A stretch of DNA of 64,000 nucleotides from Lacticaseibacillus chiayiensis (GCF_004123795.1 NZ_MSSM01000026.1:16289-80288); one strand, 5' to 3'. Shown: positions 50,747 to 60,164, counted from the stretch's first letter. Made by a program: numbers and translations. Notes: a model not told the origin generated them from the letters alone.

Positions 50747-51586
50747 ATGGCAAAACGAGTCATGCATTGTAAACGGATCGTGGTCAAAATCGGGACGAGC
50801 AGTTTGATTCACCAAAATGGCAACGTGAATCTGCAGACGATTGATCGGCTGGCTTATGCCTTAACCGCGTTGAATAATCAAGGCTATGAGCTGGTTTTGG
50901 TTACATCCGGTGCGATTGGCGTTGGCATGGCAAAACTTGGGGTGACGAGTCGTCCAGCTGAGATTGCCCATCAGCAGGCACTGGCAGCAATTGGTCAGTC
51001 CGAGCTAATGACACTGTATACGCAGCGGTTTAGCGATTACGGTGCCAAAATTGGCCAGTTGTTGCTGACGCATGATGTGTTTGATTATCCGCAAACGCGC
51101 CAACATGTGCTAGATACGCTTGATACGTTGTTAGCGCGGCAAGTTATTCCGATCATCAACGAAAATGATAGTGTGGCGGTCGATGAGTTGGATCATCGGA
51201 CGACGTTTGGCGACAATGATCAGCTTTCCGCTTTGGTGGCCAAACAAATTGGTGCCGATTTACTGATGGTGCTTTCTGATATTGATGGACTTTACGACCA
51301 CGATCCCAACAAACATCCGGACGCAGCGCTGATTCCGGAGATCACCCATTTGTCAGCTGAGGTCTTAGCCGGAGCCGGTGGGAGTTCGACGCGTTTTGGC
51401 ACTGGCGGGATGGTGACTAAATTAAAAGCAGCGCAAACCATGATGCGCGCAGGAAAACAGATGGTGCTGGCTAGTGGCCGTGATCCCCGTATTATTTTGC
51501 GGATCGTTGCCGGTGAACCAGTTGGAACCTGGTTTGGCAAAACTTTGGAACGGATACCAGCCGATAACAAAGCGTCAAGTATTTAA
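50747..51586 (+). CDS. proB: Glutamate 5-kinase
   Basis: First enzyme of proline synthesis: phosphorylates L-glutamate to glutamyl-5-phosphate. The 279-residue length corresponds to the amino acid kinase domain without the C-terminal PUA domain. Motifs are VVKIGTSSL, LVTSGAIGVG, IPIINENDSVA and RFGTGGMVTKLKAA. GGAGG lies 5 nt upstream of ATG 50747; an upstream GTG (50735) overlaps this site and is rejected. A T-box leader precedes it and proA follows 79 bp downstream, so the pair is one operon controlled by proline supply. Confidence 0.95.
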   Translation: MAKRVMHCKRIVVKIGTSSLIHQNGNVNLQTIDRLAYALTALNNQGYELVLVTSGAIGVGMAKLGVTSRPAEIAHQQALAAIGQSELMTLYTQRFSDYGAKIGQLLLTHDVFDYPQTRQHVLDTLDTLLARQVIPIINENDSVAVDELDHRTTFGDNDQLSALVAKQIGADLLMVLSDIDGLYDHDPNKHPDAALIPEITHLSAEVLAGAGGSSTRFGTGGMVTKLKAAQTMMRAGKQMVLASGRDPRIILRIVAGEPVGTWFGKTLERIPADNKASSI

Positions 51587-51665
51587 CAATTAGAAACCGC
51601 ATATGCAAAAAGCAGCCATCTTGTCAGCCATTGAAGGCTAACGAGCGGCAAGGGGGAGGATTTAA

Positions 51666-52922
51666 ATGGATACCAAGACCATCGATCTTGAACAAATGGG
51701 CAAAGCAGCCAAAGCAGCTGCGGTCGTTCTTGGCCAATTGAGCACGGCACAAAAAAATGCCGGTTTGCTGGCCATGGCTGACGCGCTGGAAGCCCACACA
51801 GAAGCGATTTTGGCGGCTAATCAAGAGGATCTGGAAGCTGCCAGCACGTCACCAAACAAGTTTAAGGATCGGCTTGTGCTTACGAAAGCGCGGATTGCCG
51901 ATATGGCGTCTGGTGTACGCCAAGTCGCTATTTTAGACGATCCAACGGCGCAAACCGATCGCGCCTGGGTGAATCATGCAGGACTGACAATCGCCCAAAA
52001 ACGGGTACCGTTGGGCGTGGTCGGCATGATTTATGAAGCGCGGCCGAATGTGACGGTTGATGCTGCGGCGTTGACGTTTAAAAGTGGCAATGCCGTGATT
52101 TTGCGAGGCGGCAAAGAAGCGCTGCATAGTAATATGGCGTTGGCGAAGGTTTTGCAAGAAGCGTTGGCGGCGCAAGGCTTACCGAAAAATGCGGTGCAGC
52201 TGATCACGGATCCGCGGCATGAAGTGGCGGCACAGTTGATGCATCTCAACGATTATATCGATGTGTTGATTCCGCGAGGCGGGCGCGGCTTGATCAAAGC
52301 TGTTGTCGAGCAGGCCACGGTGCCGGTGATTGAGACCGGCGCGGGCAACTGCCACATTTATGTTGATGCTGCGGCGGAATTGGAAATGGCCGTTGCGATT
52401 GTCGTGAATGCCAAGGTTCAGCGGCCATCTGTCTGCAATGCGGCTGAAAAGCTGTTGATTCATGCGGATGTGGCGGATGAGCAGCTACCCGTGATTGCTC
52501 GGGCACTACAGGAACATGGCGTCGAATTGCGTGGTGATAGCCGGGCGCGCGCCATTGTGCCAAACATGCAGGCGGCAACAGATGAAGATTGGGATACCGA
52601 ATACAATGACCTCATCATGGCTGTTAAAGTCGTGGATTCAGAGGAAGAGGCCATTGCACATATCAATGCCCACAACACAAAGCATAGTGAAGCTATCATC
52701 ACGGACAATTATCAAAACAGTCAGCAATTTCTCCAACAGGTTGATGCTGCGGTGGTGTATGTGAATGCTTCAACGCGGTTTACGGATGGTTTTGAGTTCG
52801 GCTTCGGTGCTGAAATCGGTATCAGCACCCAAAAACTGCACGCTCGCGGGCCAATGGGATTAGCCGCGCTGACGACCATCAAGTATCAAGTCCTGGGCAA
52901 TGGGCAGATTCGTAAGGATTAG
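51666..52922 (+). CDS. proA: Gamma-glutamyl phosphate reductase
   Basis: Second enzyme of proline synthesis: NADPH reduction of glutamyl-5-phosphate to glutamate-5-semialdehyde. The 418-residue length and the motifs YEARPNVTVDAAALTFKSGN, ILRGGKEA, the catalytic cysteine in QRPSVCNAAEK and FEFGFGAEIGIS are all typical. GGGGGAGG precedes ATG 51666. It ends at a very strong terminator. Confidence 0.95.
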   Translation: MDTKTIDLEQMGKAAKAAAVVLGQLSTAQKNAGLLAMADALEAHTEAILAANQEDLEAASTSPNKFKDRLVLTKARIADMASGVRQVAILDDPTAQTDRAWVNHAGLTIAQKRVPLGVVGMIYEARPNVTVDAAALTFKSGNAVILRGGKEALHSNMALAKVLQEALAAQGLPKNAVQLITDPRHEVAAQLMHLNDYIDVLIPRGGRGLIKAVVEQATVPVIETGAGNCHIYVDAAAELEMAVAIVVNAKVQRPSVCNAAEKLLIHADVADEQLPVIARALQEHGVELRGDSRARAIVPNMQAATDEDWDTEYNDLIMAVKVVDSEEEAIAHINAHNTKHSEAIITDNYQNSQQFLQQVDAAVVYVNASTRFTDGFEFGFGAEIGISTQKLHARGPMGLAALTTIKYQVLGNGQIRKD

Positions 52923-52966
52923 CTGAGCGTTGCACAAATAAAGATTAAGTCAGGAACGAGGACTAT

Positions 52967-53020
52967 AAAAAAGCAAATGGGCTTCCACATGTAGCGCCGT
53001 GGAAGCCCATTTGCTTTTTT
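52967..53020. terminator. Strong bidirectional terminator between proA and the convergent MFS gene
   Basis: Perfect 22-bp stem (AAAAAAGCAAATGGGCTTCC and two more pairs) with a 10-nt loop, A-run before and T-run after. Confidence 0.95.
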
Positions 53021-53043
53021 CATATATCTCCGGTTTTACATTT

Positions 53044-54285
53044 TCAAGCATTCAGCCAGCGTTTAACAGTTGATAAGTGCCAGAGCAAGGTCGGAATGGT
53101 CAGCAACAATGCCAATAATCCGCATGAAGGGAATCCCCATAAACCACCGGCAACGTCCATTAGACCTCCAACATATAAGCTGCCAATGGGCGTGGAGCCT
53201 TGGTTAAGCAAAACATAGACGCTCATGATACGGCCACGGAGTTCGTTGGGAATTGAAAATTGAAATGCGGCATTGGATTGATTCAGGAATACCATATTGC
53301 AAAAGCCGATAACGACCATCAAAATCATGGCTAGCCAGTATACGTGGACAAAAATCATCAACGTTTGGGTCAAGGCAGTTCCCAGTGCGACTAAAAGATA
53401 TAAATCGCGCCGCAGACCGAATCGGGCAAGATAACTCATAAGAAACGCCGCGATGAGGGAACCGACACCAGTGGCCGATAACAAGTTTGCATAACCTTGT
53501 GCGCCGCGCCCTAGTACTTCCTGAGCATAAATGGGGATGATGACATTATTGTTGAAATTTAATGTGCAAATAATCATCATCAGTTCAGCGCTAAGCTTGA
53601 CATTATCATGGTGAACAATGTAAACAAGCCCTTCCTTGACGTCCGCAATAATGTGCCGCGGTGTGTGTCGCGCAACCGGGTGTTCCTGGTGAATCATAAA
53701 CAGGCCAATAATAATAGCAATATAGCTCAGGGTATCAATCAGAAAACATGGTGCCACGCCGATGGTCACCATAAGGATCCCAGCCAAAGACGGGCCGGCA
53801 ATTTTGGCCAGATTGAAAATGGACGAATTCAGCGAGATGCCGTTTATAAGGTCTTTTTGGCCAACGAGTTCAATCACGTAAGACTGCCGGGTGGGTGTGT
53901 CAAAACTTTGAAGGATCCCATAGCCTAAAGCGATTGCAAGAATCTGCCAGTATTGAATGATTTTCAAAAAAGTCAGGGTTGTCATGATCGCACCCAGCAC
54001 CAAAAAGCCAAATTGTGTCAGCAAAAGTATCTGGCGTTTGGGATATCGATCGATCAGCGTACCTGCAACTAAAGTGAGCGCCATAATAGGAACAAATTGT
54101 GCCGCAGCTAGTAAGCCGACTAGAAAAGCGGACTTGGTCATCTGATAAACCAGCCATGTCTGGGTCGTTCGTTGAATCCAAGTCCCCATGACTGAAATAC
54201 ACTGACCGATCCAAAACCGGCGGAAATTGGTTGAATGTAGTGAAGAAAAAGTTGCCCCAAAAACGTGCCTGTCCACAAAAATCAT
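53044..54285 (-). CDS. MFS transporter of the EntS/MefE-like (MFS_3) group
   Basis: A 413-residue exporter with 12 membrane helices. The opening NFRRFWIGQCISVMGTWIQRTTQTWLVYQMT (in part) and motif GTLIDRYPKRQILLL are characteristic of the transmembrane secretion effector group, which includes enterobactin and macrolide exporters. The substrate is unknown. The start is uncertain: ATG 54285 has AAGG only 2 nt away, while a GTG 9 nt downstream would have better spacing. It is convergent with proA. Confidence 0.85.
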   Translation of the reverse strand: MIFVDRHVFGATFSSLHSTNFRRFWIGQCISVMGTWIQRTTQTWLVYQMTKSAFLVGLLAAAQFVPIMALTLVAGTLIDRYPKRQILLLTQFGFLVLGAIMTTLTFLKIIQYWQILAIALGYGILQSFDTPTRQSYVIELVGQKDLINGISLNSSIFNLAKIAGPSLAGILMVTIGVAPCFLIDTLSYIAIIIGLFMIHQEHPVARHTPRHIIADVKEGLVYIVHHDNVKLSAELMMIICTLNFNNNVIIPIYAQEVLGRGAQGYANLLSATGVGSLIAAFLMSYLARFGLRRDLYLLVALGTALTQTLMIFVHVYWLAMILMVVIGFCNMVFLNQSNAAFQFSIPNELRGRIMSVYVLLNQGSTPIGSLYVGGLMDVAGGLWGFPSCGLLALLLTIPTLLWHLSTVKRWLNA

Positions 54286-54564
54286 CGCCTTGCCAAGAAT
54301 TTACTGCACATCATCGTTGGCTTTTTTGGTGTAAAAGTCAATATAGAAAATTGCAAAGTAGTTGATCTGCTTTTTACCTGGCATCCTTAAGAAACGACTT
54401 ATTGCCAGGTTAAACCTGCGACCAGAAGATACCTAATTATCGTCAAAACAAAGTCATAATCGCTTGCTACTGCGACTATTTATGACGAAACTATGAATGT
54501 TTATATATAAATTATAAACTATATTGACAATAAGATATTCGTGTTGATAATCTTAACTAAATTC
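54286..54564. other. AT-rich intergenic region
   Basis: No gene recognised. Strongly AT-rich around 54480-54560, possibly the promoter region for the MFS gene on the minus strand or for the repeat array. Confidence 0.4.
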
Positions 54565-54934
54565 GTTAATGCGCTTGCTGGCGCAGGAGCCTGCGTATAA
54601 GGACCTTGGTCGCGCTTAGCCTAAGCTCGGGCCATCACGCCCAAGGCCACTTATACTCCGGCTCCTAACCGCGCCAGCTCACGCTCACTATAACGCGTTC
54701 ACCAGCCCAAAAACCTGCGTGTAAGGACCTTGGTCGCAATGGCCTAAGCCCGGGCCATCACGCCCAAGGCCGCTTACACTCCGGTTTTCAACCGGGCTGG
54801 TTCACGCTCACATTAACGCGTTCACCGGCGCAGAAGTCTGCGTGTAAGGGCCTTGGTCGCAATGGTCAAAGCGCGACCATCACGCCAAGGCCACTTACAC
54901 TCCGACTTCTAACCGCGCCGGTTCACGCTCAGGA
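54565..54934. repeat. Array of three 123-124-bp palindromic repeats
   Basis: Units begin near 54565, 54693 and 54816; the shared block CTGCGTGTAAGG recurs at 54591, 54715 and 54838. Each unit is internally palindromic: ACCAGCCC/GGGCTGGT-type outer arms, GTGTAAG/CTTACAC, CCTTGG/CCAAGG and a central GGCC. Units differ by compensatory changes, for example CGCGCCAGC with GCTGGCGC, so pairing is conserved. The last unit ends 8 bp before the Shine-Dalgarno of the gene at 54945. A related copy lies at 11900-12016 before mntH. Confidence 0.85.
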
Positions 54935-54944
54935 GGCTATTAAG

Positions 54945-55199
54945 ATGAAACACGCAAAAGTAGGAATGACGGTTTTGTGCCAGGCTAATGGAAATATGGA
55001 ACATGCTTTCATCGGACGCATCGAAAAATGCTACGAAAATGCCGCACTTGTGAAGATTCTGGATTATGACCCGCGCGATCGCTTCAACGTCCAAGATTTG
55101 ATCGGTCGAACTGTCATCGCTTTCAACCGAATGAAGAAAAGCACCAGCGACCGGCTTGAAGTCAAAAATGACCAGCCGCTTCAAAAAGATGTCGGGTAG
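54945..55199 (+). CDS. DUF2187-family small protein, copy 1
   Basis: An 84-residue beta-rich, KOW-like protein (VGMTVLCQANGNMEHAFIGR ... VKILDYDPRDRF). The family (YkvS-like) is widespread in Bacillales and Lactobacillales; its function is unknown. A paralogue lies at 55716. AGGAGG precedes ATG 54945 and lies directly at the end of the palindromic repeat array. No terminator is obvious downstream. Confidence 0.7.
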   Translation: MKHAKVGMTVLCQANGNMEHAFIGRIEKCYENAALVKILDYDPRDRFNVQDLIGRTVIAFNRMKKSTSDRLEVKNDQPLQKDVG

Positions 55200-55406
55200 C
55201 AAGTTGTCATTTGATTGCCATTTAAAAATGGCGAATTGAAGTCCTTAAAACCTGATATGACTGGGATTCGGTGATCCGCTGAAACTGTAACATCTTTTTT
55301 TGCCTAAGTGGTTGAAACGCGACCAATTAGGGTGTATAAATGCATCTTGTGATACAAATACGCGTACAGAGTCATGGTACAATGAAAAAAGGTGGTTAGG
55401 GGAATC

Positions 55407-55613
55407 ATGTTATTTGCAGCGCATCTTCGTGATTATGCAGTTGTAGGTCAATACACGGACAAATGGGGTCATCGACACGATTCTTCGCGGGTCTGTCACC
55501 AGATGACCAAGAAGGAAGCACGTGAAGCCATGCAACGCTACTTATTGCAGCATTACAGTGATTCGGTTGATCTGAACGCACCGATTAGGGTCAAGGTGCA
55601 GGCAACTAAGTGA
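55407..55613 (+). CDS. Hypothetical small protein, 68 aa
   Basis: Basic, soluble protein with the pattern WGHRHDSSRVCHQMTKKEAR and a C-terminal KVQATK. The family is not recognised. The start at ATG 55407 follows AGGGGA. It lies between two DUF2187 genes and may share their regulation. Nothing else is known from the sequence. Confidence 0.5.
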   Translation: MLFAAHLRDYAVVGQYTDKWGHRHDSSRVCHQMTKKEAREAMQRYLLQHYSDSVDLNAPIRVKVQATK

Positions 55614-55715
55614 ATCTCCCCACCTTAACTTGGTTTATTTAAGAGTTTGTCCTAGTGCGATGTTTCGTAGCCAGCATATGGCTTCAAATCACCGCGTTCA
55701 AGAGGAGGTTTTTGT

Positions 55716-55973
55716 GTGTCACAAGATATCGTTGTAGGCGACAAAGTTTCAGTGCGTAAGACCAAGGATGTGCCATTGAGTTTCAAAGGAACCGTTGAAA
55801 AGCTATATGCCAATGCAGCAATGCTGACTATTGACAGTTTTTCACCTGATGATGCTTCGTTAGTTGAAGATATGAAGAACAAAACGGTTGTTAACTACAA
55901 GCATATTAAAAAAGGCGGTAAAGCGGTCATTCCGCCAGTGCCTGAAGAAAAGCGGCCAGGTGCACGGCACTAA
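55716..55973 (+). CDS. DUF2187-family small protein, copy 2
   Basis: An 85-residue paralogue of the 54945 protein: the same KOW-like core (VGDKVSVRKTKDVPLSFKGT ... YANAAMLTIDSF) with a basic, proline-rich tail (PPVPEEKRPGARH). The GTG start at 55716 has AGGAGG 7 nt upstream. A terminator follows. The role is unknown; presence of two copies beside CsbD suggests a stress-response cluster. Confidence 0.7.
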   Translation: MSQDIVVGDKVSVRKTKDVPLSFKGTVEKLYANAAMLTIDSFSPDDASLVEDMKNKTVVNYKHIKKGGKAVIPPVPEEKRPGARH

Positions 55974-55990
55974 GCATGACTTGATCGTGG

Positions 55991-56019
55991 GGCTCTCCAG
56001 AGTATGGAGGGTCTTTTTT
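55991..56019 (+). terminator. Terminator after the second DUF2187 gene
   Basis: GGCTCTCCA/TGGAGGGTC stem (with G-U pairs) followed by TTTTTT. Confidence 0.75.
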
Positions 56020-56167
56020 AATGTTCGAATTTGGTTCTCAAGATGTAGGTGCCTGTCAAAAAATAATTCGGGCAAAAAATAATTCATATTTTTACGAGCA
56101 TAAAAATGGTCAGCTAGATCGTCAACCTGATACACTTAAAGTAAGCAAAAAAGGAGGGACTGATAGT

Positions 56168-56377
56168 ATGGCAGATTTTGATGCAGCAAAAGACAAGGTT
56201 AGCGGTAAAGTGAAAGAAACTGCTGGCAAGGTAACTGGTGATGAATCAACTGAGGCGAAAGGCAAGACCGAACAAATGGTGGGCGAAGCCAAAGAAAAGC
56301 TTAGTGATGCCAAGGACAAAATTGCCGAGAAGTTTAACGACGTGGTTGATAAGGTTAAAGAGAAAAAAGAAGATTAA
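56168..56377 (+). CDS. CsbD-family stress protein
   Basis: A 69-residue, highly charged helical protein (Lys, Asp, Glu and Ala make up most of it) with the CsbD pattern KVSGKVKETAGKVTGDES and EAKGKTEQMVGEAKEK. CsbD proteins are small general-stress proteins of unknown mechanism. AGGAGG lies 10 nt upstream of ATG 56168; an earlier in-frame ATG at 56021 lies just after the previous terminator and has no ribosome-binding site. Confidence 0.9.
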   Translation: MADFDAAKDKVSGKVKETAGKVTGDESTEAKGKTEQMVGEAKEKLSDAKDKIAEKFNDVVDKVKEKKED

Positions 56378-56407
56378 CGACCGCAACTAGGCGATCGGAA
56401 GTTACCT

Positions 56408-56441
56408 AAGGAGGAGACGCAATTGCGGGCTTCTCCTTTTT
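56408..56441 (+). terminator. Terminator after the CsbD gene
   Basis: AAGGAGgAG pairs with CTtCTCCTT around GCAATTGC; the stem ends in TTTTT. Confidence 0.7.
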
Positions 56442-56587
56442 GCTTCTCATCAGGCACCTGCACGCTGATAGTTAGGCTTTTGCACGACTACTTACAAAAA
56501 ATTAGCATTTTGGCTTTACTTACTAATTATAAGTGATACACTAATAGGTGTTCTGATAAGTAAGCAATTTGGGAGGTTCTTTGACAC

Positions 56588-57703
56588 ATGACAGTTGTTA
56601 ATGGTTACGAACAAAGCGATGCAGAGAAAAAATTGAATATTTTGAACTTGCCGTCATTGGCGGATGAAGCGAAGAAGATTATTCCAACAGGCGGATTCGG
56701 TTACATTGTTGGCGGATCCGAAGACGAATGGACTTTAGCCGAGAACACCAAGGCTTTCAATCATGCACAGATTGTTCCGAAGGCGTTGTCGAATATTGAC
56801 TCACCTGACTTATCTACCAACTTTTTTGGCATTGACTTGAAGACACCAGTCATGATGGCGCCGACAGCGGCCCAAGGACTGGCACACAGTCAAGGTGAAA
56901 AAGATACCGCTCGCGGTGTGGCTGCGGTTGGTGGCTTGATGGCACAGAGCACATACAGCTCAACGTCAATTGCTGATACGGCCGCAGCTGGTAACGGTGC
57001 GCCGCAATTGTTCCAACTTTACATGAGCAAGGATTGGGACTTTAACAAAAGCTTACTCGATGAAGCCAAAAAAGCCGGTGTCAAGGGGATTATCCTCACA
57101 GTTGATGCGACAGTTGATGGCTATCGGGAAGAAGATATCATTAATAACTTCCAATTCCCAATCCCAATGCCGAACTTGGAAAAGTATTCAGAAGGCGATG
57201 GTAAGGGCAAAGGTATCGGCGAGATTTACGCTTCTGCCGCACAGAAGATTAGTGAAGACGATGTCCGCCGTATTGCAGAGTACACAGACTTGCCGGTGAT
57301 CGTTAAAGGCATTCAGTCACCGGAAGATGCTTTGCGGGCAATTGGTGCAGGTGCGGCCGCTGTCTATGTTTCTAACCATGGCGGCCGTCAGTTGAATGGT
57401 GGCCCGGCTTCCTTTGATGTTTTGCCTGCCATTGCCAAGGCGGTCAACAAGCGCGTTCCAATCATCTTCGACTCCGGGATTCGCCGCGGCAGTCATGCAT
57501 TCAAAGCGTTAGCAGCCGGTGCCGATCTCGTTGCATTTGGCCGTCCTGTGATTTACGGCTTGGCTTTAGGTGGTGCTCAAGGGGTTCAAAGCGTGTTCGA
57601 GCAAATTGATCACGAACTTGAAATCATCATGCAACTTGCCGGAACCAAGACGATCGAGGACGTTAAGCACGCACCATTAACCCACTTTAACTACGCTGAC
57701 TAG
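56588..57703 (+). CDS. FMN-dependent L-lactate oxidase / alpha-hydroxy acid oxidase
   Basis: Oxidises L-lactate to pyruvate with O2, forming H2O2. The 371-residue TIM-barrel protein has the FMN-binding MMAPTAAQGLAH, LFQLYMSKDW with the active-site Tyr, the catalytic histidine in SNHGGRQLNGGP and FDSGIRRGSHAFKALAAGAD. The length matches lactate oxidases of Aerococcus and lactobacilli rather than membrane-bound LldD. GGGAGG precedes ATG 56588 by about 12 nt. The upstream region has TTTACT-N16-TACACT as a possible promoter. In lactobacilli the enzyme recycles lactate under aeration. Confidence 0.92.
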   Translation: MTVVNGYEQSDAEKKLNILNLPSLADEAKKIIPTGGFGYIVGGSEDEWTLAENTKAFNHAQIVPKALSNIDSPDLSTNFFGIDLKTPVMMAPTAAQGLAHSQGEKDTARGVAAVGGLMAQSTYSSTSIADTAAAGNGAPQLFQLYMSKDWDFNKSLLDEAKKAGVKGIILTVDATVDGYREEDIINNFQFPIPMPNLEKYSEGDGKGKGIGEIYASAAQKISEDDVRRIAEYTDLPVIVKGIQSPEDALRAIGAGAAAVYVSNHGGRQLNGGPASFDVLPAIAKAVNKRVPIIFDSGIRRGSHAFKALAAGADLVAFGRPVIYGLALGGAQGVQSVFEQIDHELEIIMQLAGTKTIEDVKHAPLTHFNYAD

Positions 57704-57731
57704 TTTCGGTGTCAGTAGATTCTTAAAACGT

Positions 57732-57776
57732 AAAAAAGAATCCGCTTTGGCTTTTAGCCGTGGCGGATTCTTTTTT
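57732..57776 (+). terminator. Terminator after the lactate oxidase gene
   Basis: Perfect 14-bp stem AAAAAAGAATCCGC/GCGGATTCTTTTTT. Confidence 0.92.
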
Positions 57777-57862
57777 GGCTTGCTTTTGACTCGTACAAGT
57801 CAGCTATATGTTAATTCATCATCATAAACATGTCACTGAATGTTTGGCTTTCGAAAGCTGAT

Positions 57863-58147
57863 CTACAAGCCGATTTGACTCAGTGTGTACATGGCGTTGC
57901 GGAACTCGTCGCGTCGATTAGCGCGTTTTTCGATATCACTTGGCAGTTCCGTCATATCGATTCTGACAACGGCTCGCCGCAGTAGGCTGACCATTGTCTT
58001 GTCATTCATTTTGATATAAAGGTGATCAGCGTCAAACCGTTCCACCGCGTCTTCCCAAACCCGGGCATTTTCGTGGTCGCTTTGAACGTTGCGCTTGATC
58101 AGTGATTTGCCATCAACTGTATTGAAGGTGACATCATAGGTTGTCAT
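57863..58147 (-). CDS. Hypothetical protein, 94 aa
   Basis: Soluble, charged protein with no membrane segment; the family is not recognised. It starts at ATG 58147 with AAAGGGGAG upstream. The beta-strand-rich N-terminus (TTYDVTFNTVDGKSLIKRNV) and helical C-terminus suggest a small globular domain. Transcribed in the same direction as the LtrA gene upstream, 71 bp away. Confidence 0.55.
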   Translation of the reverse strand: MTTYDVTFNTVDGKSLIKRNVQSDHENARVWEDAVERFDADHLYIKMNDKTMVSLLRRAVVRIDMTELPSDIEKRANRRDEFRNAMYTLSQIGL

Positions 58148-58218
58148 GTGAAGCTCCCCTTTCTTGTATGCATTTATCAGTTCAGAGTGTACTGGTTGAC
58201 ACTCTTTAATTATACCCC

Positions 58219-59325
58219 CTAATACGTTGGCTCATTGGGATGTAAGATGAATTGCCAAAGATAAAGCGTATTGGCGAGAAGGTAGGCGGTCAAGCCGAGC
58301 AGGAAAGGTAGCGGCATAACAGATGTCATTAAGCTGTAAACACCGAAGATCAAGAGTGAGAAGCCCAAGTAGAACCAACGCTTGAAGCCAATGTCAATCC
58401 GTTTGATCGGGTATGCACTTAAGTAGCCGATGAGACTGAAATAGTAGACGGCCAAAGTGAGGGTGATGGCAAAAGCAAACCACTGCGGATCAAGTAAGTG
58501 TCCTAACCATAAGTGGATCAGCGTACTGAGACTGAGAATCGCGGCCATGAGCGGATAGTGCAGATGGATTACCGCCAACCCGCCACTTTTCTGCCGGCGG
58601 TTAAGGCCGTTATCATAAACGAGTTGATAGCCCACAAACAACAGCATGACGACTAGGAAGAAAAGTGCTGCCGGCAAGGAAAGATCGGTATAGACCGTGT
58701 CCGCCACACCAATGATCGACTCGCCGAAGATTAGCAAAACCAACAACGAGTACCGTTCGCTTAAATGGGCGAGATCGGTCAATGGTACTCTATTGGGTCG
58801 CCAAACCAAGGGTGGCATCAGGCCAGCGCCTATAATTGCCACAAAAAAGACAACAAACGAAAGGGTGTAGGGTTTTAGAAAGAGCGATACCAAGGCAGTC
58901 ACGCTACCGGTTGCAAGCGTCAATCCAGATATTTTGGCGAGCGTTGCATGATTTTTTCGCCAAATTAAGCTATATTCGCTTGCCAGACTTAAAAATAAAA
59001 CTGCCGTGCTCAACTGAAAAGACCACTTAGTTTTAGCGAGATCGGGGGTGATGGCAGTACTTAAAACGATGACCCAGAACATGTTAAACAGGGTAAAAAG
59101 GTTGTGGAGCCATTGTGGATGGGTAAACTGATTCGTCAAAACAGTTTGATAAGTCCAAATCACCCAAAACACCAGCAGCATCATTAAAAATTCCCCGATT
59201 ATTGACGGTGCGATCCTGCCATTTACCGGCAATGCCAGAGTTTGCGCCATACGACCAACGGCATAGGTGAAAATCAAATCATAAAAAAGCTCGACCATCG
59301 TGACCGATCGGAGCGACTTGGCCAT
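58219..59325 (-). CDS. LtrA-family (low temperature requirement) membrane protein
   Basis: A 368-residue protein with about 10-11 membrane helices. The family signature VELFYDLIFTYAVGRM at the N-terminus and HLSERYSLLVLLIFGESI in the middle are intact. LtrA was first linked to growth of Listeria at low temperature; its biochemical role is not known. The start is ATG 59325, placed 6 nt after AAGAAGG, rather than ATG 59331. Confidence 0.88.
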   Translation of the reverse strand: MAKSLRSVTMVELFYDLIFTYAVGRMAQTLALPVNGRIAPSIIGEFLMMLLVFWVIWTYQTVLTNQFTHPQWLHNLFTLFNMFWVIVLSTAITPDLAKTKWSFQLSTAVLFLSLASEYSLIWRKNHATLAKISGLTLATGSVTALVSLFLKPYTLSFVVFFVAIIGAGLMPPLVWRPNRVPLTDLAHLSERYSLLVLLIFGESIIGVADTVYTDLSLPAALFFLVVMLLFVGYQLVYDNGLNRRQKSGGLAVIHLHYPLMAAILSLSTLIHLWLGHLLDPQWFAFAITLTLAVYYFSLIGYLSAYPIKRIDIGFKRWFYLGFSLLIFGVYSLMTSVMPLPFLLGLTAYLLANTLYLWQFILHPNEPTY

Positions 59326-59486
59326 GAGCATCCTTCTTTCTAAAAGCTAAGGCCGTGCTCGCCTTGCTTGTCTCAATATATAGTAGCCTATCATTTTCAT
59401 GACTTGGCGGCAAAGTAGTTGTTACTAGACAGGCTACACTAATTCAGCTGAGATTGTTATACTAGTCTGGATAAGGAGGTTGCGAT

Positions 59487-60158
59487 TTGGTCAAACTAGT
59501 CCTTTTACGCCATGGCGAAAGCATTGCCAATCAACAAAATACTTATACCGGCTGGTCCGACGTGGTGTTAACCGCGCATGGCAAAGCCCAGGCAGCCGAG
59601 GCAGGTAGCAAGATCGCGGCAATCGGGATCCTGTTTGATCATGTCCACACCAGTGTGCTGTCTCGCGCCATCATGACGGCCTACATTGTGCAAGACAAGA
59701 TCGGGCAGAATTACCTGCCAATTACCAAAAGCTGGCGGCTTAATGAGCGGCATTACGGTGCGCTGCGGGGCATTAACAAGGATCTGACCCGCAAACTTTT
59801 CGGTCCGGATCAGGTTGCCAGCTGGCGGCGTAGCTTTTACGCACACCCGCCGCTGTTAGCTCATCCCAGCCGGTCGCGGCGTTACCACCAGTATCCGGCC
59901 ACCATTATTCCACGCGGCGAAAGTCTGGCAGAGGCCAGCGAACGCCTGTTACCGTATTGGACTGCCGAACTGGCGCCGCGACTTATGGCAGGCAAAAACC
60001 AGCTCATTGTTGCGCATGGCTCAACGTTGCGCGCCCTAGTTAAGTACATGGAAAACATCAGCGATGCTGGTATCAACAAAGTCGAAATCGGCAATGCGCA
60101 ACCGATTATCTATACACTTGATAATCACTTGAAGATTCTTAAAAAACAAACGCTTTGA
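59487..60158 (+). CDS. Phosphoglycerate mutase-like protein (histidine phosphatase superfamily)
   Basis: A 223-residue protein similar to 2,3-bisphosphoglycerate-dependent mutase GpmA: LLRHGESIANQQNTYTGWSD with the phospho-His, LNERHYGAL, and the second His in IVAHGSTLRALVKYMENIS. It is more divergent than the true glycolytic enzyme (SVLSRAIMTAYIV instead of TSVLKRAIKTL; the PPLL segment is altered), so it may be a paralogue with another phosphatase or mutase role. The TTG start at 59487 has AAGGAGG 8 nt upstream. Confidence 0.85.
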   Translation: MVKLVLLRHGESIANQQNTYTGWSDVVLTAHGKAQAAEAGSKIAAIGILFDHVHTSVLSRAIMTAYIVQDKIGQNYLPITKSWRLNERHYGALRGINKDLTRKLFGPDQVASWRRSFYAHPPLLAHPSRSRRYHQYPATIIPRGESLAEASERLLPYWTAELAPRLMAGKNQLIVAHGSTLRALVKYMENISDAGINKVEIGNAQPIIYTLDNHLKILKKQTL

Positions 60159-60164
60159 AATGAC

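Noticed and set aside
56021..56167. N-terminal extension of the CsbD protein
   Set aside because: The upstream ATG directly follows a terminator and lacks a Shine-Dalgarno; AGGAGG precedes ATG 56168.
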